Made by a program: the position numbers and the translations under genes
Notes under the pieces: model-generated
What the model saw: the letters and a program-made list of their open reading frames with translations, nothing else
What the model was told of the DNA's origin: nothing
Database searches by the model: none
Part shown: piece after piece, positions 40,501-49,247 of the stretch
How the letters are laid out: each line of letters starts with the position of its first letter
Numbering within the stretch: the first letter of the stretch is position 1
From: Clostridiales bacterium
GTDB lineage: Bacteria; Bacillota; Clostridia; Oscillospirales; Oscillospiraceae
NCBI GenBank assembly: GCA_022772525.1
Contig: JALFAD010000071.1
Location: 1-53,405, forward strand
Length of the DNA: 53,405 bases
Direction of reading: 5' to 3'

Positions 40501-43500
40501 TCGTCCAAGGCGACAACGGAAAAGTAACCCAAATTACCTTTAACGCGATTGAAGCTACCGGCGTCAACACCAACAAGTATGTCGTGACCTATCAGACGGT
40601 TGCACTACAGGAGTGGGACAACAGAACGGTCAGCAACGAAGCAAACCTGTCTCTGAATGGCACGCCTGTGACGGCGGAGGTCACTGTCCCCGGCGGCGGC
40701 AATGTGGAAAAGAAAGCAGGGACGGGCACAGTTTCGGAAGACGGCAAGACCCTGACGATTCCCTGGACAGTCACACTGAACGTACCCAAGGGCGGCCTTG
40801 CTGCAGGCACAATCATTGAGGATGATGTCACCAGAAATCAGTATAACAATACCAATACCAACCAGTGGATGACCAGCGGTCAGATCCGGGCTTGGGCGGC
40901 CAATATGACTTGGACAGATACCAATGACACGCCTGTAGGCAAAACTTATACCCCGCTTCCTGAGAACGTGACCTTCCTTGCATCTGATGGTAATACCTAT
41001 ACCTGTAAGCAGATTCAGGATTATAACTCTACGGCAGAAGAGGGACAGCCTGATTTGAATGCCCTGACCTACACCAAATTTACTATAAGCTACCCGGATG
41101 GACTGGTTCCCCCGGAGGGCGCCACAAAGCTGACCTTCACCTATTCCACCACGGCGAATCTGGCCAATGCGGGGACTGGTCAGAATAAATTCTATAACGA
41201 TGTCAAGGTCGGCGGAAAGGAAAACGGCGCGGAGTATACCTATCATAAGGCTGGCGTAACAAAGACCGACGGGAATGGGAATACCGCCACAACGCAGGTA
41301 AGCAACGAGGGCGCTCTGACATGGAAGGTCACAGCCATCGTTGGCGCGGGCAACAAGAAGCTGACGCTGGAGGACACCCTTCCGGGGGGCGTGACGCTGG
41401 AAAGCCTTCAGCTCACCGGCTGGGGCAACCTGAACATGGAGCTGACCACGAGTGAAGACGGTACCATTTCCGGCACGGACAGTACCAACCAGTATAACGT
41501 CTCCGGCACCTATCAGGGTAGGGTCATTACGCTGGACATTGCTCCCCAGACTGAGGGAAATGCCATCCAAACCGGCGCGGAATTTACACTTACGGTGAAC
41601 TGTCAGGTCACAGACGCGGCAAACCAGACCAAACCCAAGACCTTGAAGAACGATGTGACGATGAAGCTGGATGATGTCGAGATCGGATCCTCCAGCCAGA
41701 CGCAGGAGTGGACGTACCACAAGGCGGAAGTCGTCACCAAGGTGGTGGACAAATCCGGCAGCTGGGAAAATGAAAGCCGAATTTTGAATTACACCGTCGT
41801 CCTCAATCCGGAAGGAAAGGACTTGCTGGATGGCTCCGACACCCTGACGCTGGTGGATACCATGACCTATACCAATCAGGTTTGGCTGAGTTACCCCTTT
41901 GATGGTTCGATTGCGTACTCCATCGATGCCTCCCTGATACAGAGCACGGTTAAGCTAAACCGGGCTGAGTGGAGTGAGGAAAAGAAGGATTGGGTTGCGG
42001 GAGAGACCATCAACAACTGGAGTTGGACCTACGAGGCCAAAACCAGCGAAAACAGCTGGGAAAAGAATAAAGCCATCAATACCATTACAGGTAACGGAAT
42101 CCCGGATGAAACCCCCTTGCTGTTCCGGTATTCCTACCGCATTAGCTCCAATGTGCCGGACGAGATCGACGGGAAAGAGACCTCTTTTCAGCTGCAACTC
42201 ACGAATAAAGCAGAACTGGCAGGGCAGAGCGACACCAATACCACGTCTGGCGATGAAATGGTGTGGAAGCATTCTGATGTGGCCGCCGGTGTTACCACCG
42301 ATAAGAGCTATTCCTTCTACAAGGTGGAGGCGGGCAACTATAATGTAAGCCTTGCCGGTGCGACATTTACGGTGTATCGGTATGACACGACTGTGGAGAA
42401 CTGGGCGGAAACGTCTGTACGCACCTACACCACAGACGCTTCTGGTTCCTTCAAAATCACCCGGCAGGAAAAGGACGCCAACGGAAATGTTACCTTCACC
42501 TATGACCCCAATACGCTCTACAAAGTTGTGGAAACGGCTCCGCCGGAGGGCTATAGGCTGCCGGATCCTGTCAAGACCTATTATTTCTATTTCCGTGATG
42601 CTGCGGATGCGGAACATACGCTCCCGAGTAGTCTTCCCGACGGTGCGGTAGACCTTTCTGCGGAATCCAAATCCGTCTATGTAGAGAACGTCAAGAACAC
42701 TACGGAAATCACGGTGAATAAGGTCTGGAAGAATCACGATGGAAGCGATGCTAACACAAGCGGCAAGCCTCCCGTCACCATCCAGCTCTACCGGAAGACC
42801 ACACAGGGCAGTTCGTCCGGAGGCTCAGGGGGCGGATCCGGTGGAACCACTGGCGGGACTCAGGTGAGCATCACCGCTTCCGGAAATGGAAGTGATGCAA
42901 GTTCAAAACTCAATGTAACAGAGGTTGCCGCTGGTTCAAAAATTCGGATTAAACTGGAACTGAATTATGCGATTGAAGAGAGCTGGAATTGGACACCCAC
43001 GGTGACAGTCACCGGTGTGAACGGAAATGCGATGGATGGGTGGATTTTGGCGGATTCTTCTGCGAATGGACACGCAACATATACTTACGAAGGGCAAGTA
43101 ATTGGCGAAGTAACTATTTCGTGTGAAAAAGGTTCTAGCGATATCTACGGAATTTACATTACAGTTCTTGAACAGCCGACAATATCTGACCCCGACGATA
43201 CAGGCGACAACGACACCCCTACCACGCCCGAGGATAGTCCCTATCGTACTGTTACCCTCAACACGGGTGACATCGGCTGGAGCCACACCTTTACAAATCT
43301 TCCCCTGACCGGCACGGATGAAAACGGAAATACGGTCAACTATTACTACTACGTTGTCGAGACGCCCGTAACGAACTATGATGTGTCCTATGACAACAAC
43401 AGCGGTATCAAAAGCGGCACCATTACCGTGACCAACACAGCGACGGACAATCCGGAGTATGTGCTTCCGGAGACCGGCGGCGGAGGAACCGTGGGATACA

Positions 43501-43580
43501 CCCTTGGCGGTTTCGCGCTGACGGCGGGAGCAGCTCTGTGGCTGCTTGCCCGGAAGAAGCGGAGAAGGGAGGCTGCCTGA
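37545..43580 (+). CDS. Giant LPXTG adhesin with His/Cys repeats and isopeptide-type Ig domains
   Basis: A 2011-residue cell-wall-anchored surface protein, probably the pilus tip adhesin. Order: N-terminal export helix ending ALILPAITMEQE (about 25-48); about twelve His/Cys units (54-327) of the form H-x-H-T-x-x-C-Y with CG or CT between; then a large repeated region of adhesin-type beta domains starting near 512 (KSGTW), 671 (DKTGA), 797 (FDKSGS), 925 and 1055, each with DWEITVN/KWTVTVN-like strands; further domains about 1230-1580; a SpaA/prealbumin-like domain (about 1587-1700) with VVETAPPEGY; a Cna_B domain (about 1720-1965) split by a Gly/Ser linker and an inserted beta domain; and LPETG, a membrane helix and KKRRRE at the end. 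The AT-rich, Thr/Asn-rich composition differs from its neighbours. Confidence 0.93.
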   Translation: MDIDLIRSAEQFHNRRRRNRVWKRLVSILGCVVVFCTTYALILPAITMEQETVCGLQEHQHTDSCYTRQTAKRPACTTQTIGVHTHTAQCADGSCGYADFVIHEHNSACYEDGRLVCTLPERKAHTHTTECYQIPTRVVGEHTHTDSCLTLQRGALTCGKAETEGHTHTEACYGQKQVLICTVPESDGHTHGEGCYDESGALICTEEESTGHHHGAECYQTEKALTCGLKEAQPHHHTDECYAWENQLTCGKEAGPIYEQGQPELICTKEEIKPHQHTSDCFDAAGNWICGQPEILSHTHTNACFETVTEDALTCGQEEHTHSEECYPTNEMAQMEGYVAVMLLEEQDGESVPVTYADNLLEGVKLSGNNTTYNPATDTFQTQVRIEFQFTQKPAAGQTYTYTYPQGVAVPGNYVGKDLTLMDGDKVSGSYRFVKNADDTYTVQVKFNQDYIDGASNEVKGYVQFAGTFTKENMDDNGNIVVRGTDDSTILVHGNEIDYPKDSTESYNIDVSKSGTWVQDGDKLVYTVYVRTTKGTPNPISFKDAMTIPNGLTLGQPVVTMEKYVRHWYNQYYWVDETQGTPVNNLKYSAEGNTLTMSLDGLSSTKMGNHTDQEFYKITYTYPITDQTVEKVEPNNSVTVSARDETKGQTVTDSATSTVTVNKDFSYTIDKTGAIASDKPGYIKWTVTVNKNAQNLVGAKLTDDMLGLVQNAQDIKVSPSDGANINRGENNKITDITFSAVENGVNKNQYTITYYTPVEESWNGTTVENKATLDPDPGKQGDEKEADAKVTVNGVQFDKSGSHNATTNKLDWEITVNSGNLDIAGATLTDDMFAALSSNAFTIDPSNGCEFTKDENGKITGITFTAGADGKNTQSYTITYSTEIPQDESGNHVTSVTNTATLSPEEGKGKPITKNPTVKVEKPGLAKEGSYDSSKGEINWTVTVNDNGKNIAGAVFTDSMLGQLTAGQITVKYDNGQAATTAEYTIVQGDNGKVTQITFNAIEATGVNTNKYVVTYQTVALQEWDNRTVSNEANLSLNGTPVTAEVTVPGGGNVEKKAGTGTVSEDGKTLTIPWTVTLNVPKGGLAAGTIIEDDVTRNQYNNTNTNQWMTSGQIRAWAANMTWTDTNDTPVGKTYTPLPENVTFLASDGNTYTCKQIQDYNSTAEEGQPDLNALTYTKFTISYPDGLVPPEGATKLTFTYSTTANLANAGTGQNKFYNDVKVGGKENGAEYTYHKAGVTKTDGNGNTATTQVSNEGALTWKVTAIVGAGNKKLTLEDTLPGGVTLESLQLTGWGNLNMELTTSEDGTISGTDSTNQYNVSGTYQGRVITLDIAPQTEGNAIQTGAEFTLTVNCQVTDAANQTKPKTLKNDVTMKLDDVEIGSSSQTQEWTYHKAEVVTKVVDKSGSWENESRILNYTVVLNPEGKDLLDGSDTLTLVDTMTYTNQVWLSYPFDGSIAYSIDASLIQSTVKLNRAEWSEEKKDWVAGETINNWSWTYEAKTSENSWEKNKAINTITGNGIPDETPLLFRYSYRISSNVPDEIDGKETSFQLQLTNKAELAGQSDTNTTSGDEMVWKHSDVAAGVTTDKSYSFYKVEAGNYNVSLAGATFTVYRYDTTVENWAETSVRTYTTDASGSFKITRQEKDANGNVTFTYDPNTLYKVVETAPPEGYRLPDPVKTYYFYFRDAADAEHTLPSSLPDGAVDLSAESKSVYVENVKNTTEITVNKVWKNHDGSDANTSGKPPVTIQLYRKTTQGSSSGGSGGGSGGTTGGTQVSITASGNGSDASSKLNVTEVAAGSKIRIKLELNYAIEESWNWTPTVTVTGVNGNAMDGWILADSSANGHATYTYEGQVIGEVTISCEKGSSDIYGIYITVLEQPTISDPDDTGDNDTPTTPEDSPYRTVTLNTGDIGWSHTFTNLPLTGTDENGNTVNYYYYVVETPVTNYDVSYDNNSGIKSGTITVTNTATDNPEYVLPETGGGGTVGYTLGGFALTAGAALWLLARKKRRREAA

Positions 43581-43631
43581 TCCTTTTGCGTTTGTGTAAA
43601 CAATCCCGGAAATACAGAAAGGAAAATGATA

Positions 43632-45125
43632 ATGAAACACATGAAAAAACTTGCCAGCCTCCTGCTGGCGCTCACCCTCGTCTTTGCCCTGACGATTACC
43701 GTTGCGGCAGATGAAACCACCTATTCCATCACGATTCATAACTCTGCTGAAGGCCACACTTACGAGGCGTATCAGATTTTCACAGGCACACTAAGCGGCA
43801 CGACTCTGTCCGACATTGTCTGGGGTTCCGGTATTTCTGAAGATGGCAAAACGGCGCTGGGCGATGCTGTGGAAAAAGCTGAGACGCTGAAAACGGAAGC
43901 AGATGCGAAATCATTTGCTAAAGAAGTTGCTCCTTATTTGACTACCGCCGCAGGCTCTGCCAGCACTGTCACTAGCGGCAAGTATGTTATTTCCAACCTG
44001 AGTGCGGGCTACTATCTGGTCAAAGATAAGGATAATACACTGACTGATAAGAATGATTCTTACACTGAATACATTATTAAGGTTGTGGGTAACGCTACTG
44101 CCACACCCAAGTCCAGTGTTCCCACTGTGGAAAAGAAGGTAAAGGACGTCAACAATTCCACTGATGATGGCATGACAGACTGGCAGGATTCTGCTGACCA
44201 CGATATTGGCGATTCCATCCCCTTCCAGCTCAAGGCCACTCTGGCAAACAACGTTACCTCTTATAACACCTACAAGGTCGTTTTCCACGATACGCTCTCC
44301 AAGGGTCTGACCTATAACAATGATGCCAAGGTTTATATCGGTGGAACGAAAACCGATGGTTTCAGCGTTACCTCTACCGTCAATACCGATGGCACTACCA
44401 CGCTGACCGTGTCCTGTGATAACGTGAGAGGTCTGGACGCGGGGAATAGCTCTGTTATCACCGTGGAATATACTGCCACTCTGAACGACAATGCTGTTAT
44501 CGGCTCTGCTGGCAACCCCAATGAAGTCACTCTGGAATTCTCCAATAACCCAAATGGTGAGGGGACAGGCATGACCCCGAAGGATGTGGTCATCGTATTT
44601 ACTTATAAAGTTCTCGTAAATAAGGTAACCAAGAATCCAGACTATGACCCCGAAGTTGAAGGTTCTGAAGAGTATATACCGTTGAATGGCGCAGGCTTCA
44701 CCCTGTATAAGAAGAATGCTTCTGATGAATATGTAGCTGTTGGTTCCGAGCTCAAGGGCGAGAATATGACCACCTTTACTTGGAGTGGTCTGGATGACGG
44801 CGACTACAAGTTGGTCGAAACCACCACTCCTGCAGGTTACAACACTATCGAACCTATTGAATTTACAGTAACTGCAGAACACGACATTCAATCTGAGAAT
44901 CCTGCATTGACTTCTCTTAGTGGCAATGCAACTACGGGGCAGTTGACCTTTACGCCAAACGTTAACGAGGGCTCACTGTCTGCTGATGTAGTCAACCAGT
45001 CCGGCTCCACGCTTCCTGAAACCGGCGGCATGGGCACGACCCTGTTCTACGTTCTCGGCGGCATTCTGGCTGTCGGTGCCATCGTCCTGCTGGTGACCAA
45101 GAAGCGCATGAACTCTGCGGAGTAA
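43632..45125 (+). CDS. Major (backbone) pilin, SpaH/EbpB-like isopeptide fimbrial protein
   Basis: A 497-residue sortase-polymerised pilin. Signal peptide ends near TITVAADE. The first domain (about 28-165) is followed by TPKSSVPTVEKKVKD, where a lysine can serve as the pilin-motif nucleophile; the D2 isopeptide domain spans about 170-325 and the SpaA-like D3 domain about 330-440, with E-box LVETTTPAGYN. The C-terminal sorting signal is LPETGG, membrane helix, KKRMNSAE. The ATG at 43632 follows AAAGGA by eight bases; ATG 43626 is too close. The next gene, a class C sortase, should polymerise it. Confidence 0.94.
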   Translation: MKHMKKLASLLLALTLVFALTITVAADETTYSITIHNSAEGHTYEAYQIFTGTLSGTTLSDIVWGSGISEDGKTALGDAVEKAETLKTEADAKSFAKEVAPYLTTAAGSASTVTSGKYVISNLSAGYYLVKDKDNTLTDKNDSYTEYIIKVVGNATATPKSSVPTVEKKVKDVNNSTDDGMTDWQDSADHDIGDSIPFQLKATLANNVTSYNTYKVVFHDTLSKGLTYNNDAKVYIGGTKTDGFSVTSTVNTDGTTTLTVSCDNVRGLDAGNSSVITVEYTATLNDNAVIGSAGNPNEVTLEFSNNPNGEGTGMTPKDVVIVFTYKVLVNKVTKNPDYDPEVEGSEEYIPLNGAGFTLYKKNASDEYVAVGSELKGENMTTFTWSGLDDGDYKLVETTTPAGYNTIEPIEFTVTAEHDIQSENPALTSLSGNATTGQLTFTPNVNEGSLSADVVNQSGSTLPETGGMGTTLFYVLGGILAVGAIVLLVTKKRMNSAE

Positions 45126-45278
45126 GACGCACCCTGTCTCCGGGAAGGCCAGTCCTTCCCGGAGCGCCCCGCCCCAGTTGCCAAAAATCTCTGGTTTTTG
45201 ACGCAGGGGGTGTGGTATCCTATTTTCGTCCGGCGGGGCAGGAAGCTGCCCCAGTATTACAGCAGCAAGGAGAACCCT

Positions 45279-46097
45279 ATGCGAAAACACGGAACTACCA
45301 TCATCCTCCTCCTGATTCTGTTCATAGGGCTGTCCCTGATGCTGTACCCCACCTTCTCCAACTGGTGGAACTCCATGCACCAGACCCGGGCCATCGCCGC
45401 CTATTCTGAGCAGGTGGCGCAGCTGGACACCAACCGGTATGACCAGCTCTGGGAGGACGCAAGAGCCTACAACCGCTCCCTTCTGGGGCGGGAGAACACC
45501 TTCCTGCTCAGCGATGAACAAAAAGCGGAGTATGACCGCCTGCTGGATGTGTCCGGTCTGGGCATTATGGGCTATATCGAAATTCCCTCCATTCAGGTGG
45601 CCCTGCCCATTTATCACGGCACCGATGAAGCGGTGCTCCAAATCGCCGTGGGCCATCTGGAGTGGACCAGTCTGCCGGTAGGCGGCGAGGGCACCCACTG
45701 CGTCCTGTCCGGCCATCGGGGCCTGCCCAGCGCCCGGCTGTTCACCGATCTCGACAAGCTGACGGTGGGCGACCGCTTTCTGCTCCGGGTGCTGGATGAG
45801 GTGCTGACCTATGAGGTGGATCAGATTCTCATTGTGGAGCCCCACGAGACGGACGCCCTGAAGATCGAGCCGGGGAAGGATCTGTGCACGCTGGTCACCT
45901 GTACGCCCTACGGCATCAACACCCACCGCCTGCTGGTGCGCGGTCACCGGGTGGAGAACGAACGGGAAGCCAAAACCGTCCGGGTGACCTCCGACGCGAT
46001 TCAGATCGAACCCTATCTGGTGGCGGCGGTGGTGGCGGTGCCGATCCTGCTGGTACTGTTGATTGTCCTGCTGATTCCCAAACGACGGAAGAAATGA
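45279..46097 (+). CDS. Class C sortase (pilus polymerase)
   Basis: A 272-residue membrane transpeptidase that joins pilins. Membrane helices lie at both ends (about 8-25 and 245-265), typical of class C. The catalytic residues are His in VLSGHRGLPSARLF, Cys in LVTCTPYGINTHRLL, and Arg in the same loop (HRLLVRG). A lid-like DxW/F motif is not obvious. ATG 45279 follows CAAGGAGAACCCT. It lies between the backbone pilin and the minor pilin genes. Confidence 0.94.
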   Translation: MRKHGTTIILLLILFIGLSLMLYPTFSNWWNSMHQTRAIAAYSEQVAQLDTNRYDQLWEDARAYNRSLLGRENTFLLSDEQKAEYDRLLDVSGLGIMGYIEIPSIQVALPIYHGTDEAVLQIAVGHLEWTSLPVGGEGTHCVLSGHRGLPSARLFTDLDKLTVGDRFLLRVLDEVLTYEVDQILIVEPHETDALKIEPGKDLCTLVTCTPYGINTHRLLVRGHRVENEREAKTVRVTSDAIQIEPYLVAAVVAVPILLVLLIVLLIPKRRKK

Positions 46098-46110
46098 AGT
46101 GGTGATATCT

Positions 46111-47037
46111 ATGACGCGAATTCATCGGTGTGCCGCCGCAGTGCTGTGCCTGCTTGCGTGCTTCGGCGCCCTTGCGCTGCCCGTACAGGCGGCTGGGGAA
46201 CCGGACATCAACCGAAACGTCGGTATGACGATAGAGCATACCTATGACCGGAAGCCTTTGGCGGGCGTTGCCTTTACGGTGTACCAGGTAGCGGAAATGA
46301 CAGCGGGCGGAACGCTGAAACCGCTGTCGTCTTATCAAACGTTTCTGGAGGAGGCTCTGGCTTCTGACAGCGCGGAAGTCTGGCAGAGCGCCGCAGAGCG
46401 AATGGAGTCGGACGCCCCACTGCGTGAAGCGGATGCCGTGACTGCGGTGACGGATGCGTCCGGCAAGGCGGTATTCAATAATTTGAAACCCGGACTCTAC
46501 CTTATCAAAAGTACGCGGAAAAAGACCGCTGACTACGTCTATTCCACAGGGGCGGCGCTGGTGACGCTTCCCCGAAAAACAGAGAACGGCTGGTCGTACA
46601 CGCCCGCAGTGTATACAAAGGTGAGCCGTGATCCGGCGGTGGGAGATATTCGTGTGGTCAAGGTCTGGAAGGACTCCTGCCACCCGGAGCGCCGCCCGAA
46701 GTCCATCACCATAAGGCTTATGTGCGATGGAGAACTGTTCCAGAGCGTGACGCTTCCCAATCATGGAAAGTGGGAATACACATGGAAAGACCGGGATATG
46801 AATCATACCTGGACCGTGGAGGAAGATCGGGTGACCGGCTATCAGGAGCCGGTGGTGGAATCCGAAAACGGCGTCATTACCGTCACCAATACCTGTAATC
46901 GTCCCGGTGAACACAGCAAAACAAGGCTGCCCCAGACGGGACAGCTCTGGTGGCCTGTACCGGTGCTGCTTTGCGCTGGGCTGCTGCTGGTGGTTCTCGG
47001 GCTGGTTTGCCGCAGAGAGGACGACTATGAGGACTAA
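46111..47037 (+). CDS. Minor or basal pilin with LPQTG signal
   Basis: A 308-residue exported protein. Signal peptide to about residue 25 (LPVQAAGE), a SpaA-like domain with KPLAGVAFTVYQV and AVFNNLKPGLYLIKS (about 40-150), then a Cna_B domain DIRVVKVWKDSCHPERRP ... YTWKDRDMNHTWTVEE (about 175-265). The sorting signal is LPQTG, with a helix and an acidic tail RREDDYED rather than the usual Lys/Arg tail. The LPQTG differs from LPETG of the other two proteins, so it may be used by the second sortase as the wall-anchoring base subunit. The start ATG is weakly supported; a GTG nine bases upstream is an alternative. Confidence 0.88.
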   Translation: MTRIHRCAAAVLCLLACFGALALPVQAAGEPDINRNVGMTIEHTYDRKPLAGVAFTVYQVAEMTAGGTLKPLSSYQTFLEEALASDSAEVWQSAAERMESDAPLREADAVTAVTDASGKAVFNNLKPGLYLIKSTRKKTADYVYSTGAALVTLPRKTENGWSYTPAVYTKVSRDPAVGDIRVVKVWKDSCHPERRPKSITIRLMCDGELFQSVTLPNHGKWEYTWKDRDMNHTWTVEEDRVTGYQEPVVESENGVITVTNTCNRPGEHSKTRLPQTGQLWWPVPVLLCAGLLLVVLGLVCRREDDYED

Positions 47038-47674
47038 GGGTACCGTTCTGATCGCGCTGGGGCTGCTGCTGATCGCCGGGTCAGCCGGGCTTGCTGGCTT
47101 TAACCTGTGGCAGAGCACGCAGGCAGGCGAAACGGCGGCGCAGGATCTGGCGCTTTTGCTGGACACGGAGGATACGCCGACTGGGCCTAGAGAGGAAATC
47201 CTCATCCAATCCGTACCCAAGGTAGAATCGCTGCCGGTGCCGGAAATGCCGGTGACGGAAATAAACGGCAGGGAGTATGTGGGCACGGTGGAGTTGCCCA
47301 CCATCGACAGAACCCTGCCGGTGTTGAACGGCTGGGATTCCGAACTTTTGCAGATCGCACCCTGCCGCTATGCCGGCTCCGCCTATACCGGAGATCTCAT
47401 TTTGATGGCCCACAACTACGACTCCCACTTCGGCAGGCTGAACAAACTGCATATCGGCGACCCGGTGACCTTCCGGGACGTGGCGGGAAACAGCTTTTCC
47501 TATGAAGTGGCGGCGCTGGAAACGTTAAAACCGGAGGACACCCGGCAGATGGAGGAGGGAGACTGGGATCTGACCCTGTTTACCTGCACCGTGGGCGGCA
47601 AGACCCGCGTGACGATCCGCTGCACCCTGCTGAGTGTCGAAATCAATATGGAACAGGAGAAAGGGATCAGGTAG
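47027..47674 (+). CDS. Second sortase of the pilus operon
   Basis: A 215-residue sortase with one N-terminal membrane helix (about 7-27). Catalytic His in LMAHNYDSHFGRL, Cys in LTLFTCTVGGKTR and Arg in VTIRC. It lacks the C-terminal helix and extra region of class C, so it fits a housekeeping-like or class B/D-type sortase that attaches finished pili to the wall. It overlaps the minor pilin gene by eleven bases and is the last gene of the operon. Confidence 0.9.
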   Translation: MRTKGTVLIALGLLLIAGSAGLAGFNLWQSTQAGETAAQDLALLLDTEDTPTGPREEILIQSVPKVESLPVPEMPVTEINGREYVGTVELPTIDRTLPVLNGWDSELLQIAPCRYAGSAYTGDLILMAHNYDSHFGRLNKLHIGDPVTFRDVAGNSFSYEVAALETLKPEDTRQMEEGDWDLTLFTCTVGGKTRVTIRCTLLSVEINMEQEKGIR

Positions 47675-47692
47675 CCGCGCCTGATCCCTTTG
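47661..47692. terminator. Terminator between the pilus operon and the flippase gene
   Basis: A perfect 11-bp stem AAGGGATCAGG / CCTGATCCCTT with an eight-base loop and a further T. It overlaps the stops of both convergent genes (47674 and 47667). Confidence 0.75.
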
Positions 47693-49193
47693 CAGCTTCC
47701 GGGCTGACACGCCTTGTCCGAACAAGACGGAAAAACCAGACAAAGTCCTCCTTCCGGCAGACCTGAAACAGCGTAAACAGGCAGAAAAGCAGCACGAGAA
47801 ATACAACGCATTGGGCGGAAACCGTGCCCAGCCGCCGCGCGCCCCATATAGCCGCCAGCGTGGCGGCAAGGGCCAGCGTGGGAATATGGGCGGGCAGATG
47901 TTCCCCGGTGATTTTCAGAAGCCTTCGCAGACTCAAAATGAAATTCACCAGATGTGTAATCAGAAAGCTGGCAAAATACCCTTCCATTCCGTATTTTGGC
48001 AGTAAGATGTAGAGGAATGTCACATCCATGGCGGAGGTCAGAATGTTGTAGCGGACGCAGGCCCTCTGCTGCCCCAGGCCTTTGGTCATGGCGTCGGTAA
48101 TGGCGTCGCAGTACAGCATGGGAATCAGGGGCGCGTACAGCCGCAGATAGCGTCCTGCCTCCTGACTTCCGTAAAACCGCAGACACAGGGAATCGGAGAG
48201 CAGATACATGAGGCCGGAAAAGGCCATCCCATAGAGCATGGCAATTTTCAGGCCCCGACGGGTCAGATAGGAAATCCGGGTTTTGCTTCCCGCGGCGGCA
48301 CACCGGGCAAGCTCCGGAATCAGCAGCTCCGCAAGCCCGAACAGAATGCAGGCGGGGAACATGAGAATGGGAAACACCATGCCGCTGACGGTGCCGAAGC
48401 TTGCCAGCGGGTCGGCAATCGCCGGATTTTTTGCAAGCCGTCTGGGAACCATCAGATTTTCCGCGGTGTTGATGCCGGATTTCAGCACATCCGCCAGCGC
48501 CAGCGGAACGGCGGCTTGAAGGAGTCTCCTGCTGATGGGGAAGGGTTCGCCGGTTTTTGGATGCTCCCGGTTTCTCAGCAGCACCAGCGTGCTCAGCGTC
48601 AGGCAGCCACTGAGACTGCTGCCGAGGATAACGCATTGGCAGGCGCGCCCGGAATCCTGCCCGGCCCAAAGCTTCAGGGCCAGCATGGTCAGCGTTATGG
48701 AGCACAGCTGCTCGCCAACCTCCACAGCCGCCAGCGTTCCAATGCGGTTTTCCGCAGTGAAGTACCCGGTCATGACGGAACACAGGCAGGAAGCGGGCAG
48801 GAACGCCGCCAGCAGCCGCAGGGCCGGGACGGTTTCCGGGTTTCCAATCCAGTGTTCCGCCAGCTGGGGGGCCATATGATAAAGAAACAGGGCTGCCCCG
48901 CCGCTGCAAAGAATGCTGTACAGAAAGCAGGCCGACAAAATTCGTGTCACGTTCTCCGGGCGGTTTTTCCCCAGCTCTTCGGCGGTCAGATACATGGTGG
49001 CAGTCCGCACACCGGCGATGCCCGCCACCATGGCAAAGGAACCTACGGACAGGACCAGCTGAAGCAGCCCAATGCCGGCGGGGCCGATGCGTCCGGAGAG
49101 ATAGACCTGAAAGGAAGTTCCCGCCAGCCGCAGCAGCAGGTTCACGCCGGTCAGCAGCAGAGCGGAATAAAAAATCGGAAGCTTTCTGTGCAA
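47667..49193 (-). CDS. SpoVB-like polysaccharide flippase
   Basis: A 508-residue integral membrane protein of the MOP superfamily with about 14 hydrophobic segments. The N-terminus SALLLTGVNLLLRLAGTSFQ and the segment NTAENLMVPRRLA resemble the SpoVB/MurJ-like lipid-linked oligosaccharide transporters. Sporulation, cortex or capsule roles are all possible. ATG follows AAAGAAAATCCC-type weak site upstream. It stands between the pilus operon and nth, and is not obviously co-transcribed with either. Confidence 0.87.
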   Translation of the reverse strand: MHRKLPIFYSALLLTGVNLLLRLAGTSFQVYLSGRIGPAGIGLLQLVLSVGSFAMVAGIAGVRTATMYLTAEELGKNRPENVTRILSACFLYSILCSGGAALFLYHMAPQLAEHWIGNPETVPALRLLAAFLPASCLCSVMTGYFTAENRIGTLAAVEVGEQLCSITLTMLALKLWAGQDSGRACQCVILGSSLSGCLTLSTLVLLRNREHPKTGEPFPISRRLLQAAVPLALADVLKSGINTAENLMVPRRLAKNPAIADPLASFGTVSGMVFPILMFPACILFGLAELLIPELARCAAAGSKTRISYLTRRGLKIAMLYGMAFSGLMYLLSDSLCLRFYGSQEAGRYLRLYAPLIPMLYCDAITDAMTKGLGQQRACVRYNILTSAMDVTFLYILLPKYGMEGYFASFLITHLVNFILSLRRLLKITGEHLPAHIPTLALAATLAAIWGARRLGTVSAQCVVFLVLLFCLFTLFQVCRKEDFVWFFRLVRTRRVSPEAAKGSGAAT

Positions 49194-49247
49194 AGAAAAT
49201 CCCTCCCTTGTCCACAGCCTATGCGGACAGGGGAGGGGTTATGCTTG

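Noticed and set aside
40605-41720. Minus-strand frames inside the giant adhesin gene
   Set aside because: The adhesin reading frame is intact and repetitive; the reverse frames have no ribosome site or known motif.
47667-49193. Flippase gene as a MATE drug exporter
   Set aside because: Sequence resembles SpoVB/MurJ-like transporters rather than MATE pumps in its N-terminal helices and length.
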